From NCBI GenBank assembly GCA_030042795.1, contig JASHYZ010000209.1, positions 1 through 6,043 on the forward strand: a DNA stretch of 6,043 nucleotides. The letters run 5' to 3'. A model generated the notes under the pieces. That model made no database searches. It was not told where the DNA came from and was given only the letters and a program-made list of their open reading frames with translations. The stretch comes from Terriglobia bacterium. GTDB taxonomy: Bacteria; Acidobacteriota; Terriglobia; UBA7540. Below, piece after piece: positions 1-6,043 of the stretch. Made by a program: the position numbers and the translations under genes. Numbering within the stretch: position 1 is the first letter of the stretch; the number at the start of each line of letters is the position of its first letter.

Positions 1-649
1 GATTCAAAGCCTCCTCAAGTTGGCCGCCCATCTTGCCGGAGCTCTTCAAAATTCCCTTCGGATTTGTCTCCCAATCGTGCTCAATCTTGGGGATGAGATC
101 CAGCATTCCCGCATGGCCAGCTCCGCTGCGCTTCGGGATATTGACCGCGGCAAAGAAGGGCTTCTTGGCAGACGTCATGATGACGTTCAAAGGCCAGCCG
201 CCCGACTTGGTGAGTATTTCGCAAGCCTCCATGTATTGGCGATCGATATCCGGGCGTTCCTCCCGATCGACGAGAATAGCCACGAACGCCCGATTCATGA
301 GGCCGGCGACCTCGGGGTCCTCGAAGTCCTCCTTCTGCATCACATGGCACCAGTGGCAACTCGCGTAGCCGATGGAAAGGAAAATCAGCTTGTTCTCGCG
401 TTCGGCGCGCGCGAACGCCGCCGGGCCCCACGCATACCAGTGCACCAGGTCGTGAGCGTGTTCGAGAAGATAGGGGCTCTTTTCGGAACTGAGATGGTTG
501 AGATCTTCATCCCCTGCCACGGGCGCCGAAGGTACCTGCGTGTTGCTCGCAGATGCCCGAAGAAGACAAGACCCCGCGGCGGCCACTGCCAAGGCAGCAG
601 CCACCGCGAGTACTGCGGGGGTGCCTGGATAAACTTGCTGAGAAGGCAT
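1..649 (-). CDS. DUF255 (YyaL/SSP411-type) thioredoxin-fold protein, N-terminal 216 residues, cut by window edge
   Basis: The reading frame runs off the left edge, so only the N-terminal 216 residues are visible; full-length family members are usually several hundred residues longer, with a helical glycosidase-like region after the thioredoxin part. The family signature is clear: [15 protein letters not shown] (about residues 58-72), then [11 protein letters not shown] (94-104) with the CxxC-like pair Cys98/Cys101, then [10 protein letters not shown] and GGWPLNV. This matches the DUF255 thioredoxin domain; its reaction is not well established, so a redox role is inference. A hydrophobic, Ala/Val-rich stretch at residues 11-30 ends near Cys28, suggesting a membrane anchor or export signal, though it lacks basic residues before it and AGSC is a poor lipobox. 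The ATG start at 649 has only a weak upstream GGGAC, and the frame stays open upstream, so a start a little further up (a TTG, for example) is possible. It lies 38 bases after the beta-barrel gene with no terminator between, which suggests co-transcription. Confidence 0.85.
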   Translation of the reverse strand, partial: MPSQQVYPGTPAVLAVAAALAVAAAGSCLLRASASNTQVPSAPVAGDEDLNHLSSEKSPYLLEHAHDLVHWYAWGPAAFARAERENKLIFLSIGYASCHWCHVMQKEDFEDPEVAGLMNRAFVAILVDREERPDIDRQYMEACEILTKSGGWPLNVIMTSAKKPFFAAVNIPKRSGAGHAGMLDLIPKIEHDWETNPKGILKSSGKMGGQLEEALN

Positions 650-687
650 GACAACAGCTAACGTCCCGCTGCCCAAACCCGCGAGCG

Positions 688-1788
688 CTAGAACCGGTAA
701 GTATAGCTCGCGAGCCAAACGTAGTCCGCAAAAGCTGCGTCGCCGTGCGTGCCGTAGACCTCGTCAGGGTAGCTGCGCGTCCGGTCCCGGTACATGGCCT
801 TGCCTACCTGGAAGGTCCAGATGTTTTTGTGCCGCACCCATTGAAGGCCCGGTTCCAGGGATATCGCGAAGCCTGGCCTGCGGAAACCATAGTTGTTGCC
901 GATCACATCGCGTGACGGGACGCCTTCGATGCGAGGGCCGAACGTCAATGCGAGGCCGGGAACCTGGAGAATAGGGTGGGCCACGCCAATCTCAGCCAGG
1001 TATTCGTCTGAGATGGCAACATACTGTTCAAGCGGAAGGGTCTGGCCTGTTAGAGTGTGGTTTGTGCCTCCCTGCGTAAGCAGATAACTGCCATCCGCGT
1101 AAAGCACCGTACTTTTCCCGAGCATCCTAAAGCCTTGCCCCTCGAGCACAACTCCCCATCCCCCGATGCCCGGCTGGATGGAGTAATCGTCGGCGATGGT
1201 CGTCTCCGGACCGCCCGATGTTTTTTGCACGACCTCCTCAATGTCTGACCTCCCGGTCGGGAACTGAAGGCCGACGCCCAAGGCGATGTTGCCGCGGGTG
1301 GCGTTCGAGGGTTTCCACAACCAAGCCTGCGCAGTAATGGGTATGTCCCCAAGACCCTGAGCGGACATCGTGTATGGAGAGCTGTTCGAGCGCCGTGTGG
1401 CGAACTCCACCGGCGTAGTGAAGGTAAAGCTCCAGCGCTCCGTCGCCTGGTAAGTTAAAGAGAAATCGAAAAGATTAATCTTATTCTCGACCTGATTCCC
1501 GAGCTGGAAGCGGTATTCCTGCTCGACCGGGCCAACGAAATGGCGAAAGGAGAACTGGTGCCGGCCGTCAATCGTCAGTTGCCAATGCTTAGGGGTGAGA
1601 TACCCGCCCTGAGTTTCCGGACCCACCACCTCGCCGGTGGAATGAGCAATAATGCAACCCTGTGCGTGCGCAAGAGGAGCTGACGCTGCCCCTACGAACG
1701 TGAGAACCGCAGCCATATAGAAGTAACTGGATAAAGCCAATTGACTTGGTGAGTGCACACCTCGCCCCCCAGTCTTAAGCAAAGTCAT
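688..1788 (-). CDS. Exported outer-membrane beta-barrel protein, MetA-pathway/transporter-like
   Basis: A 366-residue protein. The N-terminus has a basic start, a hydrophobic stretch (about residues 17-40) and an AHA-Q signal peptidase I site after residue 42, so it is exported. The mature part alternates polar and aromatic/hydrophobic residues in short strands (for example [13 protein letters not shown] and [10 protein letters not shown]), contains the [10 protein letters not shown] (145-154) and [11 protein letters not shown] (171-181) segments reminiscent of the Phenol_MetA_deg/transporter family, and ends in YTYRF with a C-terminal Phe, a common outer-membrane assembly signal. I therefore place it in the outer membrane as a beta-barrel; substrate and role are unknown. 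The frame stays open to 1965, but the ATG at 1788 is chosen because GGAGG lies 8 bases upstream and because the extra 59 residues of the longer version would bury the signal peptide. The DUF255 gene follows after 38 bases, probably in one transcript. Family assignment is moderate; export and barrel nature are firmer. Confidence 0.75.
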   Translation of the reverse strand: MTLLKTGGRGVHSPSQLALSSYFYMAAVLTFVGAASAPLAHAQGCIIAHSTGEVVGPETQGGYLTPKHWQLTIDGRHQFSFRHFVGPVEQEYRFQLGNQVENKINLFDFSLTYQATERWSFTFTTPVEFATRRSNSSPYTMSAQGLGDIPITAQAWLWKPSNATRGNIALGVGLQFPTGRSDIEEVVQKTSGGPETTIADDYSIQPGIGGWGVVLEGQGFRMLGKSTVLYADGSYLLTQGGTNHTLTGQTLPLEQYVAISDEYLAEIGVAHPILQVPGLALTFGPRIEGVPSRDVIGNNYGFRRPGFAISLEPGLQWVRHKNIWTFQVGKAMYRDRTRSYPDEVYGTHGDAAFADYVWLASYTYRF

Positions 1789-1796
1789 CCTCGAAT

Positions 1797-1801
1797 CCTC
1801 C
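1797..1801 (-). promoter_or_regulatory. Ribosome binding site deciding the beta-barrel start
   Basis: GGAGG on the minus strand, 8 bases before the ATG at 1788. It supports this inner start over the longer open frame that begins at 1965. Confidence 0.75.
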
Positions 1802-1914
1802 AAAAGATTGAGTTCCCAACCCCTGTTTGACGCGAGGCCCACACGACCGCGCACGCCCTGTGGGTGACAGAGTCTGGCAATGAATCGGCGCTTCCCTTGT
1901 TCCGCGAGCTGTTG

Positions 1915-1927
1915 CCCTGCGGCAGGG
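1915..1927. repeat. Short palindrome CCCTGC-G-GCAGGG
   Basis: Two perfect 6-base arms around one central base, about 130 bases upstream of the beta-barrel start. It lies just downstream of the weak promoter candidate at 1939-1965, the place where an operator could sit, but such a short palindrome can arise by chance in GC-rich DNA. Confidence 0.25.
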
Positions 1928-1938
1928 GAGCCAATGAC

Positions 1939-1965
1939 TCTATAAGCCGATAGATACAGAATCAA
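1939..1965 (-). promoter_or_regulatory. Weak sigma70-like promoter candidate for the beta-barrel/DUF255 unit
   Basis: On the minus strand TTGATT (1960-1965) is followed after 15 bases by TATAGA (1939-1944). Both boxes resemble the consensus but the spacer is shorter than the preferred 17. It lies in an AT-richer patch about 150 bases upstream of the beta-barrel ATG, implying a long leader. Offered only as a candidate. Confidence 0.2.
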
Positions 1966-1992
1966 TAATGGGAAGAGAGGAGAGAATAAATC

Positions 1993-2021
1993 AAAAAGGG
2001 CTACTGGGAGCAGTATTTTTT
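1993..2021 (-). terminator. Terminator-like hairpin downstream of the asparaginase gene
   Basis: TACTG (2002-2006) and CAGTA (2011-2015) form a 5-bp stem with a 4-base loop. On the minus strand the stem is followed by GCCC and five T (1993-1997); on the plus strand it is followed directly by six T (2016-2021), so it could act in either direction. It lies about 55 bases past the asparaginase stop codon, the right place for a terminator, and separates that gene from the beta-barrel unit. The stem is short and AT-containing, so strength is doubtful. Confidence 0.35.
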
Positions 2022-2075
2022 GCTCACCTCAAACGGACCGCGAAATCAGGTTAATCGAGCAAGCGCAGCGGCGGG

Positions 2076-3047
2076 TCAATAAACAACAGGTGCATCAACC
2101 AACGTGCTCTTACCGTTCCTCCACAGAGCATATTGAAACTTAGGCCCTGCGTTCATGGAAGCGGCGCCGATCTCACCGCGATTATTGATGGCGATGACGC
2201 AGGCGAAAATTGAGCGATTGTGCGGGTCCGTCTTTACCATGTGCTGCAGCAGGTCCGCGCAAGCGTCCTGCGGAGATGCGCCGCGCGCCATGTTATGGAC
2301 GATGGAGACACTGGTACAGTAGTTGGTCATGGTGTCGCCGTCGCCGGTGGCCGAGGCGGCGCCCACATTGTCATCCGCATAAACGCCGCAACCGATCAGC
2401 GGCGAGTCACCCACCCGGCCGTGAATCTTCCAGGCGGCGCCCGAGGTGGAACAGCCGGACACCACGTGGCTGTTGCCGTCGACGGCCACAAAGCCGATGG
2501 TGTCATGGTTTGATGGATCGGCCCAGTAGGTCTCGTGGTTGGGCTTGTTCTTCCAGTCGAGCCATTTCTGCAGACTCTCCGGCGTGAGCAGTTGGAACGG
2601 TTTGAAGCCCATCTTGAGCGCGAACTGATACGCGCCTTCGCCGGCCAGCGTGGTGTGCCGCGTCTTCTCCAGCACCTGGCGGGCTACCGAGATAGGATTT
2701 TTGATGCTGTGCAAGCTGCAAACCGCGCCCGCGCGATGCCGGGTGCCATCCATGATGGCGGCGTCGAGTTCCACTTCGCCGTCTTCATTGGGCAGGCCGC
2801 CGTAACCAACGCTCGTTATCTTGGGGTCGTCTTCGGTCACGTTAATTCCCTTTTCCACGGCGTCAAGCAGGCTGCCGCCGGAGTGAAAAATCTCGAAAGC
2901 CCGTTCGACTGCCGGCTTCCCGTGGGGCCAGGTCGCCAGAAACACCGGACCCGCTTCCGCAGCCGGCCCCACGCTCAAATCCGCAGCCGAAAGTGCGGCT
3001 GCGCCCGCCACAGACTTCATGAATTCACGCCGATCGAATGAGTCCAT
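2076..3047 (-). CDS. Tat-exported N4-(beta-N-acetylglucosaminyl)-L-asparaginase (glycosylasparaginase, Ntn hydrolase)
   Basis: A 323-residue enzyme of the aspartylglucosaminidase family, which splits the GlcNAc-Asn bond of glycoasparagine to give aspartate and the amino sugar. In this family the chain cuts itself before a Thr that becomes the N-terminal nucleophile; here that site is the HDTIGFVAVD motif with Thr183, giving an alpha part of about 150 residues after the signal and a beta part of 141. Other family residues are present: the Trp of LATWPHG (Trp40), Thr201 in STSG, Arg211 and Asp214 in GRVGDSP, and Thr234-Gly235 in ATGDGD. The set looks complete, so it should be active. The N-terminus reads DRREFMK (residues 5-11), a twin-arginine signal, followed by an Ala-rich segment and an AEA-G cleavage site after residue 32; the enzyme thus folds in the cytoplasm and is exported. 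The start at 3047 has GGGAGGG just upstream; the frame continues to 3164 without a better start. It appears to be transcribed alone. Confidence 0.93.
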   Translation of the reverse strand: MDSFDRREFMKSVAGAAALSAADLSVGPAAEAGPVFLATWPHGKPAVERAFEIFHSGGSLLDAVEKGINVTEDDPKITSVGYGGLPNEDGEVELDAAIMDGTRHRAGAVCSLHSIKNPISVARQVLEKTRHTTLAGEGAYQFALKMGFKPFQLLTPESLQKWLDWKNKPNHETYWADPSNHDTIGFVAVDGNSHVVSGCSTSGAAWKIHGRVGDSPLIGCGVYADDNVGAASATGDGDTMTNYCTSVSIVHNMARGASPQDACADLLQHMVKTDPHNRSIFACVIAINNRGEIGAASMNAGPKFQYALWRNGKSTLVDAPVVY

Positions 3048-3050
3048 TTT

Positions 3051-3057
3051 CCCTCCC
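3051..3057 (-). promoter_or_regulatory. Ribosome binding site deciding the asparaginase start
   Basis: GGGAGGG on the minus strand, separated by only three bases from the ATG at 3047 (four from the GGAGG core). The spacing is tight but the match is strong. The in-frame ATG at 3020 has no such site and would cut away the twin-arginine pair, and a start at 3164 would bury the signal. Confidence 0.7.
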
Positions 3058-3242
3058 GAAATCCTCAATAGAACGAGCGGTTGTAGAACGGCCTTCACCC
3101 GAGTGTAAAGGAATTGCGCACTCGCGCCCAGTCTTTCGCTGATTCCACGTATTCCACAGGCCATCTCTCACATTCCAAAGCATGTCATAAACAGTCCCAC
3201 TTGTCGCGCCAGTACCCAAGTTCTCATTCGTCCTTGCTAGCT

Positions 3243-3271
3243 TCGTAAGGTGTCGCGCGTTTGTCTTACGA
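3243..3271. repeat. Inverted repeat TCGTAAG-N15-CTTACGA
   Basis: Perfect 7-base arms at 3243-3249 and 3265-3271 with a 15-base spacer, centred about 220 bases upstream of the Ig-like start and about 210 bases upstream of the asparaginase start. The arm spacing of about two helical turns (22 bases centre to centre) would suit a dimeric regulator; as RNA it would form a modest hairpin. There is no T-run after it, so a terminator is unlikely. Function is inferred from position only. Confidence 0.4.
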
Positions 3272-3460
3272 CGAGGCCTGTTTCAAGCTCAGGGGTGAAG
3301 ATGGAGCGTCGTAGTGTAGCCTAGCTCTGTGGCGAAGCTGCGTACGATCGTCGAAGCGGTTGATTCCAAGGGCGGTCCGAGGCCGCTCCAGACCTTGGTT
3401 TCGCACAACTCTTCAACCCGTGGCGCGAAACACTCCCGGACACTTCATTCATGTGAGAGA

Positions 3461-3465
3461 AGGAG
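3461..3465 (+). promoter_or_regulatory. Ribosome binding site deciding the Ig-like protein start
   Basis: AGGAG, in the context AGAAGGAGAT, 10 bases before the ATG at 3476. The longer frame from the GTG at 3329 has no comparable site, so the inner ATG is preferred. Confidence 0.7.
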
Positions 3466-3475
3466 ATATCGCAAG

Positions 3476-3778
3476 ATGCCAAGGTACAAAGTAGGTACAG
3501 GACAAGTTGCAGCAACCACAAGCTCGTTGCCCGTGGGTCAAACTCAGACGTTCCAGGCCGGACTGTACGATAGTTCCGACGTTGCTATCCCACCAGACGC
3601 CGGGACTGCTCAATGGACCAGCACCGACGGGGGCACGATCATCACGCTCGCATACACCTCCGCAAACCCGGGTCTGTGCTCAGTTACCGGAGTGGCTCCC
3701 GGCAGCACCACGCTCAACTACAACGCGGACTTTAGCGGCCAGCCTTACAGCGCCCAGTTCGCGATCACCGTGTCCTAA
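3476..3778 (+). CDS. Small free-standing bacterial Ig-like (BIG2-type) domain protein
   Basis: A 100-residue protein that is almost entirely one beta-sandwich domain. The pattern fits bacterial Ig-like group 2 domains: LPVGQTQTFQAGLYDSS (about residues 18-34), a core Trp in AQWTSTDGG, SVTGVAPGSTTLNYNAD with the typical G-x-APGS-x-T turn, and a closing strand AQFAITVS. Such domains usually occur as repeats inside long surface proteins; a single copy as a whole protein is unusual. There is no signal peptide or membrane segment, and the longer frame from 3329 adds none, so its location is unclear: it could be cytosolic, exported by a non-classical route, or a piece of a larger protein. It has a single Cys. 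It is the only gene on this strand, with a long 5' region, and its stop lies 21 bases from the end of the convergent kinase gene. No specific function can be given; adhesion or a structural role would be guesswork. Confidence 0.75.
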   Translation: MPRYKVGTGQVAATTSSLPVGQTQTFQAGLYDSSDVAIPPDAGTAQWTSTDGGTIITLAYTSANPGLCSVTGVAPGSTTLNYNADFSGQPYSAQFAITVS

Positions 3779-3799
3779 GACTTTGGGGACTGCGGCGGC

Positions 3800-6043
3800 T
3801 CACTTGCCCTGAATTCGAGCGTATTCGGCGCGAGCCTGCTTCAGCACCGGCACGTCCGGGTCTGCGTTATTCCACAGATCGAGGAATGCCTCGTAAGCGG
3901 CGAGGGCGGCGGGCCGGTCGCCCTCCAGTGCTTGGGCGCGAGCCAGTTGGAGCTGGGCAAGCGCGCCAATCGGCTCATTGACCACGATCCCCGGGTGGCC
4001 GAGGATTCTCTGAAACTCCGCAGCAGCCTGCGGACCCTCGTGGGCCGCCAGGTACGCCAGGCCCCGCACGTAGGCCGGATACAGATTCAGCATGAGCGAG
4101 TTCACCGTCGGAGAACCAAGCTCATAGGGGATGGCCGACTGTAGCAATTCGACAGCTTCTTGCGGCCGGCCGTGGCTGATGGCGAGCGCCCCGCGGATGG
4201 CCGGGAGGTAGCTGAACTTCACAGCGGTATCCGCCGGGAAGCGGCGGGCAAGATCGTCGGCGAACTTCATGGCCTTCGGGTTACCGGCAAGAGCGAGGGC
4301 GAGGCCGGCGGCCGCGCTCACGTCGCGTCCTGCGGCGAGGGACCGGCCAGCTCCCGGGCCAGCCTGGGCAAACTCGCCGAACAGGGCCTCGCGCAGCGCC
4401 GCCACCGCCTGCCAACCCAGGGCTGTTTCTTTCTGGCCCGCGCGTCCGGCAGACTCCACCGCCTCGTGGGAGAAGGTTCGGGCCTGCTCCAAACGTCCGT
4501 AAAAAGCCTCGGTGTCAGACTCATACGCAAGCATCACGTCTTCAATGCCCCTTTTCCCCTGCGACCATGCAACCTGCTCTCTCGTGGCGGCGTTGTCGCG
4601 CTGAAGAAATGCGAGCTGATAACGCAGGAAGCGCAGGTAAGGTGAGTCTGCCTTCTGCTGGATCGCCTCGTCGTAAGTGGCCTTGGCCTCCTCAAGGCGG
4701 CCCAGGGCCAGATAGAAATTCATCAAATTCGATAACCAAGTTGCGTCGTGGGGCTTCAGATCGAGCGCCCGCCGCATTTCAGTGAGAGCCCGGTCGTAGT
4801 CGCCCTGGCGCGCATAGCAGACTCCCAGATTGCCTCGCGCGATGGCATCGAGCGGAAATGCGCTTACCCACAGTTGGTAGGTTTGCCGCGCCTTCTCCAG
4901 GTCCCCGGTCACTAAGTCGTAATAGTGCGCCTCAATTTGTCGCCGTTCGGGCTCGCTCGCATGGCTGCGCAGTTCGTAAGCCTTGCGAAGATTTTCGCTC
5001 GCCAACTGATCCTCACCGAGGTCCGTATACGCTACACCCAGAGCCTCGTAAGCTGAGGCGAAATTGGGATCGAGCTGGATGGCCTGGCGCAAGAAGGGGA
5101 TGGAACCGGCATCGCCGGAGGCCTCGAGGACGGCACGGGTGCCGAGGGTGAAGGCCTGCAGAGCCTCAAACGAGGGCGTCGTTGCTCTCTCGATGGGAGT
5201 GTCGTATTGCCGCAGTGACTGCAGCGATTCGCCGAGTTCCCTGCGCAGACCGGCTGCGGCCTTGTCGAGCGCCCCGAGCACCTTCTCCTTCCCCGCGGCC
5301 GTGGCCTGTTGCTGCGCCAGCCAGTCTCCGCTAAGGCAGTTCGTCGCCTTCAGCTCGACAACATATTCGCTTCCCAAACTCGAGATGGACCCGCTGATAA
5401 CGGCTTCACTGCCGGAGCGCCGGCACAACTCGCGGGCCAGTTCGGGCGTTAGCGGCGCGAGAGCAGGCTGCTCCATTTGCTGGAGGGTGGCAGTCAAGTT
5501 TTCCTCGGAGAGCACGTTAAGAAACGGTGACTGAGTGAGCGCCACGCCCAGCGCCTGCCTTAGCGTGCCGTTGAAGACGGAGTCACCCGTATGATTTGAA
5601 AACTCCCCGATGACCACCGAATGCCTGCCGCCCAGCACGGGTTTGCGGGCAACCTGGAAGGAGTAAACCCCAGTTACGATAACCGCCATCACCACGACAC
5701 AGGTCAACGCCAACATCCATCGTTTTGCAGCCGGAGAGATGACCGGCGTGGCCGTCTTTCGTCGCGGACGCTCCAAGTCAGCTTTCATCTCGGCCGCGCT
5801 TTGGTACCGCAGGGTCCGGTCCCTCTGAAGGGCCTTGGAAATCACACCGCGGATCGCGCCCGCGATAGTGGTTTCAGCCTCTCCCGCTGCAGCCAACTCC
5901 TTCTGTCCGGCGGGACTTTCCCACGCTTCCGCCAGCTCATACAGCACCAGGCCAAAGCTGAACACGTCGGAGCGCGCATCCAGCTCCTTGCTGCGAGCCT
6001 GCTCGGGAGACATATAGGCAAAAGTCCCCACGGCAGCGCCGCG
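3800..6043 (-). CDS. Membrane Ser/Thr protein kinase with extracytoplasmic TPR sensor, N-terminus cut by window edge
   Basis: The last 747 residues are visible; the ATP-binding lobe and catalytic loop lie beyond the right edge. The frame enters inside the activation segment as [10 protein letters not shown] (visible residues 6-15, the P+1 loop and APE-equivalent), followed by the subdomain [15 protein letters not shown] with its Asp at 26, and [17 protein letters not shown] with the subdomain XI Arg near 79. A basic segment and one membrane helix (about 109-129) lead to an extracytoplasmic part. That begins with a [12 protein letters not shown]...[11 protein letters not shown] domain (about 142-240) typical of acidobacterial kinases, then TPR-type helical repeats from about 290 to the end, for example [13 protein letters not shown] and [28 protein letters not shown]. 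The architecture predicts a transmembrane kinase whose outer TPR superhelix binds a protein partner and adjusts phosphorylation inside. The segment between subdomains IX and XI is short and unusual. The gene is convergent with the Ig-like gene, 21 bases apart, with no terminator seen. Substrate and ligand are unknown. Confidence 0.92.
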   Translation of the reverse strand, partial: RGAAVGTFAYMSPEQARSKELDARSDVFSFGLVLYELAEAWESPAGQKELAAAGEAETTIAGAIRGVISKALQRDRTLRYQSAAEMKADLERPRRKTATPVISPAAKRWMLALTCVVVMAVIVTGVYSFQVARKPVLGGRHSVVIGEFSNHTGDSVFNGTLRQALGVALTQSPFLNVLSEENLTATLQQMEQPALAPLTPELARELCRRSGSEAVISGSISSLGSEYVVELKATNCLSGDWLAQQQATAAGKEKVLGALDKAAAGLRRELGESLQSLRQYDTPIERATTPSFEALQAFTLGTRAVLEASGDAGSIPFLRQAIQLDPNFASAYEALGVAYTDLGEDQLASENLRKAYELRSHASEPERRQIEAHYYDLVTGDLEKARQTYQLWVSAFPLDAIARGNLGVCYARQGDYDRALTEMRRALDLKPHDATWLSNLMNFYLALGRLEEAKATYDEAIQQKADSPYLRFLRYQLAFLQRDNAATREQVAWSQGKRGIEDVMLAYESDTEAFYGRLEQARTFSHEAVESAGRAGQKETALGWQAVAALREALFGEFAQAGPGAGRSLAAGRDVSAAAGLALALAGNPKAMKFADDLARRFPADTAVKFSYLPAIRGALAISHGRPQEAVELLQSAIPYELGSPTVNSLMLNLYPAYVRGLAYLAAHEGPQAAAEFQRILGHPGIVVNEPIGALAQLQLARAQALEGDRPAALAAYEAFLDLWNNADPDVPVLKQARAEYARIQGK

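Larger units (their letters stand above)
3048..3475. other. 428-base divergent intergenic region
   Basis: This stretch separates the asparaginase gene (leftward) from the Ig-like gene (rightward) and must hold promoters for both. Short open frames cross it, but none has a convincing ribosome site or protein-like composition. No tRNA-like cloverleaf was recognised. Visible structure: the hexamer ATTCCA three times at 3142, 3151 and 3172, and an inverted repeat at 3243-3271. No clear -35/-10 pair could be assigned on either strand. Confidence 0.5.

Noticed and set aside
20..661. Long + strand open frame opposite the DUF255 gene
   Set aside because: It lies entirely antisense to a gene with a recognisable CHWCH domain and its translation shows no family pattern; it is a GC-rich shadow.
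1789..1965. 59-residue N-terminal extension of the beta-barrel protein
   Set aside because: It would bury a good signal peptide, and a GGAGG site sits before the inner ATG at 1788.
2535..3041. 168-residue + strand open frame
   Set aside because: It is antisense to the asparaginase, whose catalytic motifs are intact; the + translation has no recognisable domain.
3025..3219. 64-residue minus-strand open frame in the region upstream of the asparaginase
   Set aside because: No ribosome site, overlap with the asparaginase start, and no family resemblance.
3360..3400. Possible tRNA T-arm (GGTTGATTCC) and GC-rich stem upstream of the Ig-like gene
   Set aside because: No matching acceptor, D or anticodon arms could be placed around it.
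3329..3475. N-terminal extension of the Ig-like protein from a GTG
   Set aside because: No Shine-Dalgarno site at the GTG, an irregular basic composition unlike the domain, and a strong AGGAG before the ATG at 3476.
4160..4645. 161-residue + strand open frame inside the kinase/TPR gene
   Set aside because: The opposite strand encodes continuous TPR repeats; this frame is a compositional shadow.

Overview
The window looks like ordinary chromosomal DNA of a GC-rich Gram-negative bacterium, most probably an acidobacterium. The best clue is the gene at the right edge: a Ser/Thr protein kinase joined through one membrane helix to a long extracytoplasmic sensor with TPR repeats, whose wording ([19 protein letters not shown], then [11 protein letters not shown]) is typical of the many such kinases in Acidobacteriota. 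An outer-membrane beta-barrel and a Tat-exported enzyme fit a diderm cell. The taxonomic call is inference from protein style, not from a marker gene.

Layout, left to right. 1-649 (-): 5' part of a DUF255/YyaL-type thioredoxin-fold protein with the CHWCH motif and a hydrophobic N-terminus, cut by the left edge. 688-1788 (-): an exported beta-barrel protein, only 38 bases upstream of the first gene and probably co-transcribed with it. 1789-2075: leader region with a weak promoter candidate, a short palindrome and a terminator-like hairpin. 2076-3047 (-): a Tat-exported N4-(beta-N-acetylglucosaminyl)-L-asparaginase of the Ntn-hydrolase fold. 3048-3475: a 428-base intergenic region with a 7-bp inverted repeat. 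3476-3778 (+): a 100-residue free-standing Ig-like domain protein, the only gene on the + strand. 3800-6043 (-): the kinase/TPR protein, convergent with the Ig-like gene and cut at its N-terminus by the right edge.

The annotated starts of the beta-barrel, the asparaginase and the Ig-like protein were moved inward from the longest ORF because a good Shine-Dalgarno site precedes the inner ATG; in the first two this also exposes a signal peptide. The beta-barrel and DUF255 protein probably form a two-gene unit acting in the cell envelope; the asparaginase probably cleaves GlcNAc-Asn linkages from glycoprotein debris outside the cytoplasm. No link between these genes and the kinase can be shown from sequence.

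No mobile element, CRISPR array, tRNA, rRNA or recognisable defence system was seen. The points most worth a second look are the orphan Ig-like mini-protein, the shortened kinase C-lobe, and the exported form of the DUF255 protein.
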